From contig NC_034012.1 of the NCBI RefSeq assembly GCF_000346465.2, forward strand, positions 15,740,871 to 15,804,870: DNA of 64,000 bases. Reading direction: 5' to 3'. Below are positions 22,068 through 34,599 of this stretch, piece after piece; positions within the stretch are counted from its first letter, which is position 1, and every line of letters begins with the position of its first letter. The position numbers and the translations under genes are program-made. The stretch is from Prunus persica (taxonomy: Eukaryota > Streptophyta > Magnoliopsida > Rosales > Rosaceae). The notes beneath the pieces were generated by a model. The model was not told the origin of the DNA and did not search any database. It worked only from the letters and a program-made list of their open reading frames with translations.

Positions 22068-24201
22068 TCAAGTGCCCAGATTTGGTGCCTGGCTTGCTAT
22101 TGGTGGGCCATGTGAGTATCTCCACTGACCACATGCTGAGCATTTCTCCAACTTCACACAGTTTTCCAAAGTGCAGAATCTACAGGACCAAATTTTGTAA
22201 TTTGTACCAACATCTTTTGGTTTCTTTGTGTTACAGAGCTCACATATTGGAGCTAATGGCTGCAGCGTTCCACCCATCATTCACATGCAAAACAAGTATA
22301 TTTCAAGTAACATTAAGATAGAGAGAAAATTTGCAACATTAAGAGAAAAAAAGGAAATATTATTCTTTAGAGATACTCAAAAGGAAATAATTTGATATAG
22401 AACTTTAAAAAAAAAAGGATGCACTTGTAAAGACATAAAACTATCACCTAGCAATAGAGACACTTACAGGATTCAGCAAAGTGCACGTTTTGCACTGCCA
22501 AAGAGCAGTTTCCTCTGGATTATGTGTTCCATCATTATTAGACATGGACCCGGAAGATGAAACACCTGACTGATGCCTAACACTAGATTCTAGATGGCAA
22601 TTGGAACGAGAGAATGAACTATTTTCTGATCCTCGACTTCTCTTTTGGGATTTGATATCACAATCAATCATGGACCCAGATATTGACTCATCCATGGATA
22701 AATCTACCAACTCAGATCCTAAATTGCATTTGGTAGATTTAGAAAAACCATTGGTATTCAGTTCACGACTTCTTTTTTGCAATAACGTATCTGAGGAATG
22801 TGCTTTTGCACCATTGGGAGGCCTTGAACTTCCTGCATTTGGCCCTATATTTTGATGGTCCTCTGATTTATCATAGCGACATTCTCCATCTGTGGAAGCT
22901 TCAGCTGACACCGAACCACACCAGATATCATCCTGCAATCTCCTCTCTGCAGCCATCGCAGCAGCTTGCACTGGACTAAGTGCAACCATAATATTGCTAT
23001 CACCACCAAGACGCTTAGGTCCAGATGGCATTATAGATCCTAAAAGAACTCTCTTTTCTGCAGCAGCAAGTGCAGTTTTGCGGAGAGAAGAAAGAGGGGG
23101 TTGACGTGAAAAACTCCCCAAACGTCTTCCTGGAAGATCAAACCCCTCAGCACTGCCAGTTATTCCCTTAGACATCAGCTCCTCACATTCCTACAAAGAA
23201 ATGAAGTCTTAGAAAATTCAACACATCTTTGTAAACTCAAAAATTTATGAAAGGTCAACATAAAAACACCTTTCTAAGTTCATCCCAGAGCTTGTAGAAC
23301 TTGGCATCATGAGGGCCATGAACATTGTGACAAAGTTCGTGAAGCATTGTATCAAGGACTTGATCAATGGGATAGAAATCCCAATCCCTGTTTGGCTTAC
23401 GCAGCCTCAGTTTCACATGCACGCCACGGTTCACATTCAACCCTAGAAGACGATGGTTGTTTGGGCTGTAATGTCATCAAATAACTTTCATCACTTTTTG
23501 CCCACAAAAAAGAAGACCAATTTGGGGGTTAAAAAAACACTTTATCGGTGAAAACTTCATATAAAGGCACTCCAACTCCATATAATCGCTGCTAAATAAA
23601 AATTTGCAGTAAACTTAAAACTCTAAAGACAATGCAACATGCCAACAGCAGGAGAACTTAAGATTTCCATTGAAAACGGCATGAGAGAAACATAAATAAA
23701 GCATTGTCACTGGCAATAACCCCCACTATTGCCGATCAAAATGATGCAAAATGCAAGGAGCAAAATAACTACATCCAAATTTTTAAGCAGCAATATTTGC
23801 CCAATATTGTGAATTAATAAACACAGAAAGAAATTAAAAAAAGGAAAAAAAAGTCGATTCAATTAATGGCAGTGTGATTAGTTCGCATAGTGAATAATAC
23901 ATTTCCATCATCTTAAGAATACCCAAGAAAAAAAAAAATCCAAAAGACATTGTGTTGCCTACTGTCCACCGCATTCTCGGCAACCAAACAGCGCAAAATG
24001 AATTTTTTTAAGGGGAAAAAAACGCAATAAGAAGATGAAGTACCAGAATTCAGAGAGAAGCTTGACGCGCCATTTGTGTTTGCGCATAATGGGCTGGACC
24101 TGTTTGGCAATTTTGTCGAGAATCTTCCTGGCTTCCGCTTCCTGATCCTTTCTTTTCAGGGTTTTGATTTCCCAGACCTTGTTTAGGTCCCCCAAATTCA
24201 T
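22068..24201 (-). CDS. WSS1-type DNA-protein-crosslink metalloprotease (WLM domain), 4 exons
   Basis: It likely cleaves proteins covalently trapped on DNA, in the nucleus. Minus-strand exons are 24044-24201, 23270-23465, 22468-23190 and 22068-22259; they join in frame to 422 residues. The WLM metalloprotease domain fills exons 1-2. The zinc site is LHELCHNVHGPHD (94-106), with H95, E96 and H99 and a third ligand candidate H105, the pattern expected for WLM/SprT-like proteases. A long, probably disordered middle contains SELVDLSMDES (about 277-287), which looks like a SUMO-interacting motif. The C-terminus has two RanBP2-type zinc fingers: WQCKTCTLLNP...CELCNTKKP (split by intron 3) and WSCRFCTLENC...CSACGQWR. 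This architecture matches plant WSS1A-like proteins as I know them. A 5' flank of about 440 nt separates it from the next repeat. Confidence 0.92.
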
Positions 24202-24642
24202 ATTTTTCTGAAACTAATCGAAAATTTGACAAACACCCTTCTCTTCGAATATGAACCCTAGCAATTGAATCGTTTGATGGGGTTAGAACTTGGAATTTGA
24301 ATACACTGCGATTTTGTCACGTTCGAGGGTGGCGGGATTTCGAATACATCGCACGTGTGTCTGTTTGGATACCGATATTTCGTTGTCTGCTTTTACATCC
24401 CCTCTGCACCCGCGGAGGTGTAAAGGCCTATTTAGCTTCAATGGAGAAATATGTAAATCTAAAGATGTATATTTGATTTGTTTGCGATAATTCATTTTTG
24501 TGTTTTTTTTTTCAGTTTTAACTTTTTAAAATTAATTTTGTGTGTGTTAGATTTATTTTATTTTTCTAAATAAATAGACCTAAAACAATTTAAATTTGGA
24601 GAACATATGATTTTACCTACAAACTAACATAAAAGATATATA
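24202..24642. other. Promoter region of the WSS1-like gene, AT-rich
   Basis: There is no gene. It should hold the 5' leader and promoter of the metalloprotease gene. I see nothing else. Confidence 0.4.
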
Positions 24643-24966
24643 GGGTAAATTACTCAAATTGTCTTCAAACTTATACTCGATTTATATTTTGGTCCCTCAA
24701 TTAAATTATTTGTTCAAATGCTCCATCAACTCTATATTATTCGCTCCATTGGTCCTACCGTTACATTCTGTCAATATTTATGTTAAATATGAGGGCAAAT
24801 TGGTCATTATCTACACTAAAATGAGATTAAATCTAACAGAAAATTAGACGGTAGGACCACTGGAGCGAATAATATAGAGTTGATGGACCATTTGAATTAA
24901 TAATTTAGTTGAGGGACCAAAATATAAATCAGGTATAAGTTTGAGTTCCATTTGAGTAATTTACCC
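24643..24966. mobile_element. Palindromic MITE, about 324 bp
   Basis: The ends are inverted copies: GGGTAAATTACTCAAAT at the left and ATTTGAGTAATTTACCC at the right. The inverted similarity extends about 120 nt inward (TTATATTTTGGTCCCTCAA against TTGAGGGACCAAAATATAAA), so the element is nearly one long hairpin. The flanks are AT/TA rich (GATATATA and AAAATATATAT), which hides the exact target duplication. There is no coding region. Confidence 0.85.
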
Positions 24967-25902
24967 AAAATATATATGTAGAAAATTATAATTTATTTTA
25001 AACATTTTAACGTGTTTTTAAAAAAAAAATATTTCAGACCATTGGAAGTACAATGCAAATTGCATGAAATATGGGCCTTTCGTTTTGAATTCCAATCCAT
25101 CTTAGTTTTTCATCATAGAGCTATTGGGTATTGCAACGCACCACTTTGTGTGCTGACGTCAAGTTGGGCCCTCTACATCATTTTGTATGGAGGCTTAAGA
25201 GTGATTGCAACATTCTCTCTCCATTTTTCTCATGCGGGTCTCACTTGCATAGGATGTAAAAAAGAATGCATATGAGCATCTAATTTTGCATCTCCACAGA
25301 TGTGATGCATTTTTACAACCATTTATACCTGCCAATTGCAGGTGATTCCGAAGACAAAGTGTGTATATTTAGCATACATCTGGCTTTACACCCCCCACTA
25401 GTGATACTCTTACACCCCCATTTATTTATTTTTAATACTTTTTAATCAATTTTATTCTCTCTTTTTCCTATTGTACCCTTACCCTACATTAATTTTTTTT
25501 TTTACTTCACTTTTATATTATTTATTTTTCTTTATACTTAATTTTCTAACTTGCACTCCTTTTTTAGTATAAAAAAAAATTTTCATCGAGTAAGAAATAA
25601 TTAACACTGTATATTTGTCTAGGCAAAATTATATGGTCCACTTGCTGCAAAAACTCATGCCCTAGGAATAATTGCAACCATAGCTTTTTTTTGTTTTTTG
25701 AAAAGGAAACAATTTTTAATGCAAAAGACACTAAAATATAGAGATGTCCAAGGTAGCCACAAAGAAACATAAAACAAAGAAAGAGTAATTAGATTGAACA
25801 AAACCCTCATACTCAATACTAAACCTCAAATTAAAATCACAACTTCAGTAACAACTACAAAAGAGGATTTAATTTAACCAAACTGTATCATTCCACTTAA
25901 AC
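24967..25902. other. AT-rich intergenic stretch
   Basis: No gene or clear repeat is visible. It is T-rich with homopolymer runs. Confidence 0.4.
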
Positions 25903-28233
25903 TATAATAACCCAAACCTTAATTAATATTTAATTATTAAGAGGAAAGGACAATTTTGCTCTTGGATTAATCTATTAAAGAAAAAGTTGACTTTTGAACT
26001 AAGAAAGAATTTGGCATTTCCACTTGCACCGTTGCGTAGAGAGCGATGAAATGAGTCCGTAGACACGTAGTGGGCTCGAATTGAAGTTATAACAAAAAAA
26101 ATTACGATTGAACTACAATGAGGGGCAAATTGGTAATTTTCAAAGTCATAAGTTTAAAACCCCCTTTTCTTTCTCTTCTCCCTTAGTCTCTCTTTTCTCT
26201 CCCCGCAGCCCTCTTCCTGTGTGTCCTCCCCTAGCCAAACCTCCATCACCACCCAGCCACTACCAACTTGCAACCCAACCCACTGGATCGTTCCGCCGCC
26301 ACCTCGGCACCCTTTCCCTACCAAGCTCCGACGCCAGCCGTCGTGAAACTGCCGAAAAATTCGAAGGAAAGTCGCCGGTTTTGACAGAAACTTCCCCGAT
26401 TTCATTCTTCGTCATCCGACTACCATTTCCGGTGATCCAGGTATGGAAATCCATCTATTCCTCGAGCCCTAGCTGCTGGTTGGGTAGGATTTCAGAAATT
26501 TCTAGCGTAGACACCTCGATTTTTGAGTTAGGGTTTGGCAGGTTTTGGAATCTCAATTCCGGCCACTTCCGGCTAGTTTTGCGGTAGGTCTAAGAACAAA
26601 AGTGGTTCCAAATCATGTTATGAACCTAGGGTAGGAAGCTGGGCTTAAAACCTTGAAGTTTTCAGATCATCGAAATTGATCAAGCCACTCACGCACTGTC
26701 AACGCGTGTGGTGGTGCGTGGGCAGCCTGTTAGGGACCATATTCAATCCTAGAATGATACGCATGTGGTCACGAGCACGTAGGAATTCGCGGATCTCAGT
26801 TCGGACAACGTTTGGACCCCGATAGGATCTCGCATATTGTGTGATTTCCAGGTTCAATACATTTGAGCCGTTGGATTGAAGTCATTTTTAGATATGTTAA
26901 CCTAGACAATTCTAGGATTGTTTAGGATTCAACGGATAGTGAATCGGAGTCCCGGATATCCTGAAATCACGAACCCTAGGGTTAAGATTTTAGGAACCGT
27001 TCGATCGTGATCAATCCGACTGTCCGATCAAGACCAAACTCACGAAACGTGTGTCCTATGTATATTGGAATCTTTAGGAACTTATGGATCAAAAATTTGA
27101 GCTCGTGGACCCCACGGGGTCCCAGGTTGACTTTTTTTGACTTTAACGCTTTTTGAGTCCCGAAGCACTTCTAAACCATTCCGAGGGTAAGGAAAGATTT
27201 TGTGGGCATAGGGATGATTTTAAAGTTAGTGCAGGCACTTCTAGGAGCCGGGGTTAGGATTTTTAACTTAATATTATATTGAGTAATTGTATTAATATAA
27301 AATTATGGTAATTGAATCAGGCACCGGGCACCAGTTAACCCGCAATAGGGACCTTCAAAAGGTCCAGAGAGCACAGACCAACAATGAGTGGACTCTTTGT
27401 TTTATAAATGATTTATGCAATTCAATTCCATTATTTGATCTTGAATAAATTTTATTCAAAGATTAGTGCTTTTATAATTTGATATGCACTTTTAAATGTT
27501 TTAATTTATATGATGTCGAGTGGGATATCCTTTAAGGATATAGGAAAAAGGAAATTCTAGCTAAATATCAGATAGATGGCAGCAGAGTTCTAGGTTTAAC
27601 AGAAATTCAATTATTCATCAGATTTTTCAGAATTTTATACTTTCTTAAGCCACCTTAGGTACCCAAATATAAATATGTTGCCTTCAGTATTTAAGTTGCC
27701 TTCAGATAAATTGATTGCCTTCGGATTATATTGGTTGCCTTCGGTTTAGTCAGCATGCTTGACAGTTGCCCCGAGAGTCCTAGTGGTACCCGGACTCGTG
27801 CGGAGCGAGAAATGAGGATCAGGCTGACAAATGTCGGCTCGGGTTGACCTTGTGTCACCGAGATTTGCGAGGGCGTGTCACCAATGGTAATACGAGGAAT
27901 TGACGGCATATAAGAAATTGACGGATATCAGGAATTGACTGAAATAAAGGGGTACACCTAGGTGGTAGTTTTAAATTGATTTCAATACTTTACTGTTGTT
28001 TGTAAACATTTGCACACTGTCTATTGGGTTGTTTGTTTTTGTGCTTGTTTAACAGGTGAAAATTTTGGGAAATAAACAAATTACAGGGGAGACTCTGCCA
28101 AATTTTCAATAGAAGTCGAACTTATAATAAGTTTAAATTTTAACTAGAGGGGCAACTAGGTCATTTGTGCTCGGTCGGTCATGTACACGATTCGTCTCAG
28201 ATTCCAAAGTGGAATTTGAATCTGGTCCTGTCA
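25903..28233 (+). mobile_element. Solo LTR of a retrotransposon, 2.3 kb, TSD TAAAC
   Basis: The block starts TATAATAACCCAAACC and ends GGTCCTGTCA. It is flanked on both sides by TAAAC (25898-25902 and 28234-28238), the 5-bp duplication expected of LTR-element integration. There is no internal region, primer site or second LTR, so it is a solo LTR left by recombination. The first base pair has apparently changed from TG to TA. The phrase GACACGTAGTGGGCTCGAAT (about 26060) recurs at about 63775, so the family has at least one more member in the window. Gypsy affiliation is my impression, not shown. Confidence 0.8.
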
Positions 28234-29075
28234 TAAACCATCACAACATGAGTTGCCAAAAAAAAAAACATGTTTGGTGGCTAAGAAAATTCAACAATAC
28301 AAGTGCAGACAAAAGCTATAACCACAAATAAACCTTAATTCAAGATAAGGGTATAATAGAAAAGATAAAGAACAAAATTAATTAAAAAGTATTAAAAATC
28401 AAAAGGGAGTATAAGTGGACAAAACGGGAGGGGGAAAATCAGCCCCCTTATTAAAATGGCTTCTATAAATTTTAAAACAATTTTACATTATGACCTAGAT
28501 TATCAAACGCTTTAAAACTTTTTCTTTTTTGGGCCAAAGGTTTTGTTCAATGATTTTTATCTTAGTCTTTACTCAATGGTGATGTTGATGTCCAAAAATG
28601 GAGCCCTTCGACAGATGATACTAAGACCTGTAAAAGGGACAAGCTCGATAATAACCTTGGCACTAATGTGGTACAGGGCGAAAACACTATGATGCTTAAG
28701 TTAGCACAAGTGTAAATTAGGGAATTATTTCGACATAGTACATTACACGTGCGAATTAATGATTACCTGATGCACTAAGTGGGAGACATCTCTTGTGATT
28801 TCTTCAATGTGGGACTATTGACATGCCAAAACATATCCCTAAGGTGTAGCAGCACGACATGTGCTTTGGTAAAAGTGGCACAACAAGTGACTTATTGAAG
28901 GAAGAGCTTTATTCATCCCTTAGTCAAAGATGTGTGCCATCTCCCTTTCTGAAGGCTAGACGGTGTGGCCATTTGGATTGGCAAGGGGCATGCTTGGCGG
29001 TTTGCGCATGAAGGGTCCTTGACATGCATGATCGTTACTTTATGGTTTGCTTTTTACTGATTGTGCTCGGTCAGT
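28234..29075. other. Intergenic stretch, no gene seen
   Basis: No coding region or defined repeat is evident. Parts near 28735-28890 read like degraded repeat. Confidence 0.35.
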
Positions 29076-30212
29076 TAGAGCATGTGCAGTGCGCAGGCCT
29101 TGCTAGGGCAACAAGTCCCCTTGCCAGCCCAAAAACGCCTCCAGCACAAAGAATCCAGCCCGAGCAAGTTCATAGGCAAATTTTGACTGGGCTCAAGCCC
29201 GAAGGGGCTGACATCAACCCTGATAGAACCCAATGGAAAAGCGCCACGTGACGCTTCCTGGACGCTGCGATGGATTTTTTTTCCAGAAATTTGACGGCTT
29301 CGAAAAAAATTGAAATTTTTTTTAAAAATATATACTAAAAAATTCTGGATTTTTTCCCTATAAATACCTAACAATTTTATTCACTTTCCACACCAAATCT
29401 TCATACAAACTCTTCTCCTTCCAATATTTTTCACTTTCCACATCAAATTTTTTATTATAAAATTCTATTTGTGCAAAACTACAAATGGCCTCTTTCATCG
29501 AAGCCGAAGGGTCGTGGACAAACGTTCGAAGAGGTCAAAATCTTGGCAATGAGGTTTAAAAAAAAATTTTGAATTTTTTTTCGTTTTATTCAATTTAATG
29601 TCATTTTTTATATATATTTCTTGCATTTTCAATTTCATTTTTTTAATAGATTATTCAAGGGAAAACAAAAAAGAGGAAAACCATTACACATGGCTCCTCA
29701 AGTGAACAATGCTGGCAATCGGTTCCAGTGGTGCGTTCCATGTCGGAAATAATGGCACTATTACGTCCTCCGAAGGAAAATACTCCCCCACGTCGTGATC
29801 CGAGGGAACCGCCTCTGCCAATGATTGAGCCGTTCTTGTACTCCATTATGTCGAACTATAAGGACTGAGAGTATTTCAATTGTATGATGAGTAAGTAGGT
29901 ATTTCAATTGTATGATGAGTGATATGTGAATATGGACATGTGGCAACATAAAATTTAATTTAAAAATTTTATATGAAAATGTTGTCTAATTTTTAGGTGA
30001 GAATTTTATAATAAATATTGACAAGTGGCAACCAAAAATCTTATCTGAAAAGCTTATCAAAATTAATGGTTTAACTATAAAAAAATAGAAAATAAAGTAA
30101 AGTGAATAGTATTTGCCCTTGCCCTTTCCCTTTGGGGTGGAACTAAAAAAGATAAGGCTAACACTATTCACGTGAATAATGTCTGCCCTTGCCTTTTAGG
30201 GTGGAGGTGCTT
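29076..30212. mobile_element. Harbinger-like non-autonomous element with a short two-part coding remnant
   Basis: The left end GAGCATGTGCAGTGCGCAGG and the reverse complement of the right end (AAAGCACCTCCACCCTAAAA) share the GAGCAyCTCCA-like start that I associate with PIF/Harbinger elements and their MITEs. The interior has a short open frame at about 29485 (MASFIEAEGSWTNVRRG) and a second ending TAA/TGA near 29868 (KTKKRKTITHGSSS ... MIEPFLYSIMSNYKD). These look like the two ends of an ORF1-type protein with the middle deleted. No transposase is visible. Ends are approximate. Confidence 0.45.
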
Positions 30213-30336
30213 TTATGATATAAACATGTGACAATGTTATTCAATGTGTAATTCAATGTCTTTATAAACAATAGTAGCAAGTTAGTTAAAAAAATCAAGA
30301 GAGATGTTATTACCAGAAGAAAAGAAAAAAAGAATT

Positions 30337-30717
30337 AACTACATTTTACTCCCTGCAGGATAGGGTCATTATCAAAATGAGTCTCGAGGTTTCAATTTCA
30401 TCAATATGAAACCCAACGTTTTTAAATATGACTAAATTATGCACTCCGTCAACTTCACTGTTTAATTTTCTGTTAAATTGTTGTCAAATTATGCACACCA
30501 TTGTCATTTTCTTTATTGTTTTCTTTAACACATCAACATAAAAATGACTATTCTACATATCACGTCACCAATTTAACATAAAATCAAACAATGAAGTTGA
30601 AGGAATACGTATTTTACTCATATTTAAAAACGTTGGGTATCATGTTGATGAAATTGAAACCTCATGGCCCATTTCGATAATAACCTTAAACCTAAACGGA
30701 GTAAAATCTAGTTAATA
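30337..30717. mobile_element. MITE with about 130-nt terminal inverted repeats
   Basis: The left end TTAACTACATTTTACTCC matches the reverse complement of the right end, TTAACTAGATTTTACTCC. Both continue with a GAGGTTTCAATTTCATCAA phrase and CCCAACGTTTTTAAATATGA. The inverted arms leave only about 120 nt of unique interior. The internal phrase GGTTTCAATTTCATCAA is shared with the adjacent MULE termini, so the two belong to related families. Confidence 0.85.
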
Positions 30718-30721
30718 ACAT

Positions 30722-31010
30722 CAAAACACCCCCTTCATGTTTGGGGTCATTCTCAATTTGGACTATGGGGTTTCAATTTCATCAATTTACACCATAATAT
30801 TTTAAGATTAGATTAATTTGCACATTCCGTTACTTTGACCTTCTAATCTTCTGTTAAATGGATGACGTGGCAAGTGAGAGACCCACTTTTGTGTCGATGT
30901 GTCAATAAAAATTATATAAAAAAAAATCCTTAAAACACAATATTAATTTTAAAAACCTCTTTGCTCTAGCCACCTTCTCCGACCCACAGCCCTTCCCTAC
31001 CCACTCTCTT
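30722..31010 (+). repeat. Left terminal inverted repeat of the composite MULE
   Basis: It begins ACATCAAAACACCCCCTTCA and contains GATTAATTTGCACATTCCGT and GGATGACGTGGCAAGTGAGA, which reappear inverted at 34.7-34.9 and 36.5-36.7 kb. The similarity continues inward to CACCTTCTCCGACCCACAG, matched inverted by GGGTGGGTCGGAGAACGTGG near 34600. Confidence 0.8.
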
Positions 31011-31021
31011 CTTCTCTCCTC

Positions 31022-31570
31022 TCATTCTCTTCCTCCCTCTCCCCCTCTCTTCGTCAATAGCCCAACATTCATGAGGCTCTTGATTGTTAAACCTAGAATT
31101 GCGGTGAGATTATTCACCATTTTGCTATACAAACTGAATCCGAAATCCACCTTCAACCTACTCGACACCAGCTCCTTAAGTGGCACATGTGGAAGATGGA
31201 AATTGGACCCGGATGAGGACCCATACTTGCTTTCCAACTTCATGGTCTTCCAAAGCTCTGCTTTCTTACAGGTTTCGTTGTAGTAACTGTGTCGGACCTA
31301 GCTCAGACGAGTTCTCCAAGGGGGTGTTTCCGAGTTGGTGGCTTCGAATGGTGAAGGAAAAGAGGGGTTTGGGAGTGTGGGGTTTGGTTGATGAGGATGC
31401 AAGAGGGAATGGGTTCGAGAGTTGTGGAGACTCGACTGTTGACGAAGTGGGTTTTTTGTATATATTTTGATGGAATTGGATGCTACAAGAATGGATCACA
31501 TTCTATTTGTCTTTCTGGGTTGGATTTGGTTGACTTATGTAGTCATTTGTATGGAGTACGGACAGAATAA
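31022..31570 (+). other. GC-richer stretch inside the MULE, coding-like but unidentified
   Basis: Open frames on the plus strand (31071-31283 and 31180-31470) and their minus-strand counterparts occupy sequence less AT-rich than the surroundings. One reads FSKGVFPSWWLRMVKEKRGLG. I recognise no family. It may be a captured host-gene fragment, as is common for Pack-MULEs, but that is inference. Confidence 0.3.
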
Positions 31571-31635
31571 GTAACGGCTGGTAGAAAATTATAATATTTA
31601 TATTTAATTTTTTAATAATTGAATGGAAATTAAAT

Positions 31636-32330
31636 TGTGGGACTCATGACTTTAAGTACGTGACTTTTTGGTAAGTATCTATTGGGAATAGTCATGTTCT
31701 TAACTGAGAAAAAATAAAATATTATTTATTTTGTTTATAAAATAATAATACTTTATGTGATAAGTTGCATGGTTTCATATATGAAAAGTTGCATTGTTTC
31801 ATAGAAATTGAAACATTGCACTTCTTGGCTTAAGTTGCATTGTTTCATAACAAATGAAACATTGCAATTCTTGGCTTATGGTTGCAACATGAAAAGACAC
31901 ATTTGTTGATATTTTTTAGTCACATCTTTTCTGAACAGAGGTCTTGTTGCCTATAAATAGAGAAGATCCTACAACATTTCATTGATCCAATTGTCATCCA
32001 ACAATAGTAGTTTTTAGAGCATTTATAGCATTGTATTTTTAGAAATATAGTGAGTTAGTAAGAGAGAATTCATACACAATTTTGAGTTCGCTTTTCTTGG
32101 GGATTGTAGTGCTACTTCAACAAGAAGTCAATCGTTGTATCTTGGGAGACGTTTGTCAAGAAAATCCTATAAGCATCTGAGGGGATGCAATTTCGTCTTA
32201 AGGAGATAGAACCAAGTTCTAGACTCGATCATTTGTAAAGTATTCTTAACATTTACCCTGTTGTTATTTTCTTGTATTTATTTCGAATTTATAGTGAAGT
32301 TTTATTTTCAAAATTTTGTAAATATAACAA
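31636..32330 (+). mobile_element. LTR-like fragment nested in the MULE
   Basis: TGCATGGTTTCAT and TTGCATTGTTTCATA phrases are repeated several times (31766-31870, U3-like). They are followed by a TATA box in CTATAAATAGAGAAGATCC (about 31953) and a leader-like region. I see no partner LTR. Ends are uncertain. Confidence 0.4.
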
Positions 32331-33401
32331 TTATCTTTATATTTTTACCAACAAAGGCTTTGTTGGGGTCTTTTTCATCTGAAGGCTCATTCGGGCTTAT
32401 TGATTCTTGGATCGCCATAGAGTGATGAATGTAGCCTTCGTTGCCCCTTTGTCGAGTTAGTGAGAACTAGGCCCAAAGCGTCTCGAGGGAGAAGCAAGTC
32501 CGAGATGAATACTATGTTCTTCTTCCAACGACTACGTGTTTTGTGCTGATGTTTCCGGTAGCTAGACGAAGAGTTGGAGATGGTGCATTGATGTTGCACA
32601 GGCTTGACATGAGAGTTTGCTTTGGTAAATCAAGATACTACTAGGTTTGGCATGAAAGGCTTGTGGTGTGGGAGCAATAGAAAATGAGCACAAGGAAATA
32701 ATTAAGGCTTGAGATTTTGGGTGTTTTCGGTAACTAGACGAATAGCTCATGATGTCTGTGTTTTCTACCAAAAAGGTAATGGCTATGGTTTCAACTTAGC
32801 TTGAGAGGATGAGTGCTTTAGATTTGGGATGAAGCTTTTTAGAGAGAGAGAGAGAGAGAGAGAAAGAAAGAGAGATAGATAAAAAGGATGGGTGGCTTGA
32901 GTAGATTTCCAACAGCATGATGATTGCTTGGTCATTCTCTGGATTGTTGAAGATGACTTGCTGATGTTGAACTGAGATTGTGTGAGCTTGGCATGAGAGC
33001 TTGGAGTGTAGGAGCTAAAGACCCACAAGTTTAGCAAATGAGAATGCTTGTCCTTGGCTTGGTGTTGAATATGCTTGAGGTTGGGTGTTGGTAATTTATT
33101 GTTTGTGGCTATGGCTATGGGGATTTAAGAGTTTCAAAAAAGTGGGATGGAAGGAAAAGCTTGAGGCTTGAAGGCTATAGTGTTTATAGCTTAGAAGGGT
33201 ATAAGGAGGAAGGAAAAACTTGGAGTTATGCTTGGTAAGGTTTTTCATAGGGAGAATGGTTTCAAGGAGAGGAGGTTATGGCTAGGGTGCTTGCAACAAC
33301 TAGGAAGGAGGTGTGATGATTTGAAGATGGGGGTTGATGGCTGCTGGGATGCTTGCAGCAGCCAAAGCAAAAAGTTGTTGTGCTGCTCTAGCAGCTAAAG
33401 G

Positions 33402-33530
33402 AAGGGCTTGATGGCTGAAGAAAAATTGGTCGATGGTTGCTGTGTTGCTTGCAGCAGCCGAATAAGAAGGGCTTGATGGCTGAAGAAAAATTGGTGGCTA
33501 TTGGAATGCTTGCAGCAGCTGAAGAAAGGT
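33402..33530. repeat. Imperfect tandem duplication with CTTGCAGCAGC units
   Basis: GAAGGGCTTGATGGCTGAAG plus AAAAATTGGT occurs at about 33402 and again at about 33467. Each copy is followed by a TTGCAGCAGC phrase, so the unit is about 65 nt. More distant TGCTTGCAGCAGC copies lie just upstream (about 33349). Confidence 0.8.
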
Positions 33531-33649
33531 GAGTGCTCATGGTTGTTGAGAAGCGTGCAACAACCAAGAGGGGTTAGTTTTGGTTGGACAATGCCTCCCA
33601 ATTTATAGAAGGTGAAGGCTCTCTTTGGTTTTCGATAGATAAAAAGAAG

Positions 33650-33845
33650 TGTTGGAGCTAGTCTATTTCCAACAGGTAAAAGGGAGCATTGGGACATTCT
33701 TATTTCCAGAAAGTAAAGCTAGGCATTGGAAAATGAGTATTTCCTATGAGTAAAAGGAAGTGTTGGAATAGTCCATTTCCAATGGGTAATAGGGAGCATT
33801 AGGACATTCTTATTTCCAGCAGGTAAAGCTAGGCATTGGAAAAAA
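33650..33845. repeat. 111-bp tandem duplication
   Basis: TGTTGGAgcTAGTCtATTTC at 33650 recurs as TGTTGGAATAGTCCATTTCC at 33761. Each copy is followed by GGGAGCATTrGGACATTCTT and AAAGCTAGGCATTGGAAAA, about 90 percent identical over the shared part. Confidence 0.85.
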
Positions 33846-34599
33846 ATCTCATTTGCTCACCCACATTGGAGAACTCCAAGTAATGGGCTTGGACTTTGGT
33901 GCTCCCAAGTAGCTAGCCCGAAGTCTCCATTATCCAAGAGCTTTCATGTGCCTTGTGGACCTTCGTAACCTTCCACACCACAATCCCTCGTGCAAGCCTT
34001 GTAAACCACATGACTTGGGTCCATGTGAGCTTGACAGGTGATTGGCGTGGGAAAATTGTATTATTAGTTTGGCATGACATGTACATTATTACTATATTTA
34101 TTTAATGAATTAAATCCCAAAATACAGCTTGGATTAACGCATGACCGACATTATATGTTATATTGGGTTTTAAATGTCTTTAGGCTTCCCGTGACTTTTT
34201 TGGGCCTCAACAAGCTTCAACCAACCTCAGTTATTGGGTATGGAAATTTCATTTGCAGAGCATGTTTGATATGGTGCTAGTGGCTAGATCAGTTTTATGG
34301 GTGTGTGATTAGATCAGTTTTATAGTGGTTGTAAAGGTTTCCTTTTTATTTATTCTGACAAATTTTGAGTGAATGACTTGGGTATTTATGTTTGTTGCTT
34401 GTATTCCACTTTTTGTTTTGGGGTTTAACTAGATCTTCATTCTTGACTGTTGACAAGAGAGGGGGAGAGGGACAAAGAGAAGGAAAGAAGGAGAAAGTAG
34501 GTTGGGGAAGAGCAGATATGTGGGGGTTGGGTCAAGGTCAGGAAAGGATTGTTGGGGTGGGTCGGAGGCAGATATGTGGGGTGGCTCGGCGGTGGATCT

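Larger units (their letters stand above)
32331..34070. other. Repetitive, probably LTR-element-derived stretch
   Basis: I see no coding region. It contains CTTGCAGCAGCC-type repeats, a GA microsatellite (about 32841-32876) and a 111-bp tandem duplication. The composition (G-rich on the plus strand, many TTGGCATGAGAGC-like phrases) suggests one degraded repeat read on its minus strand. Confidence 0.35.

Noticed and set aside
24643..24966. microRNA precursor, because the sequence forms one long hairpin
   Set aside because: The near-perfect 324-bp inverted repeat with MITE-like ends is better explained as a transposon. Small-RNA data would be needed to say more.
26108..26587. 159-codon plus-strand frame rich in Ser and Pro
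   Set aside because: It lies wholly inside the solo LTR, is CT-rich low-complexity sequence at its start, and has no domain.
32783..33037. Minus-strand frame with Leu/Ser repeats
   Set aside because: It translates the GA microsatellite and surrounding repeat. It is not a gene.
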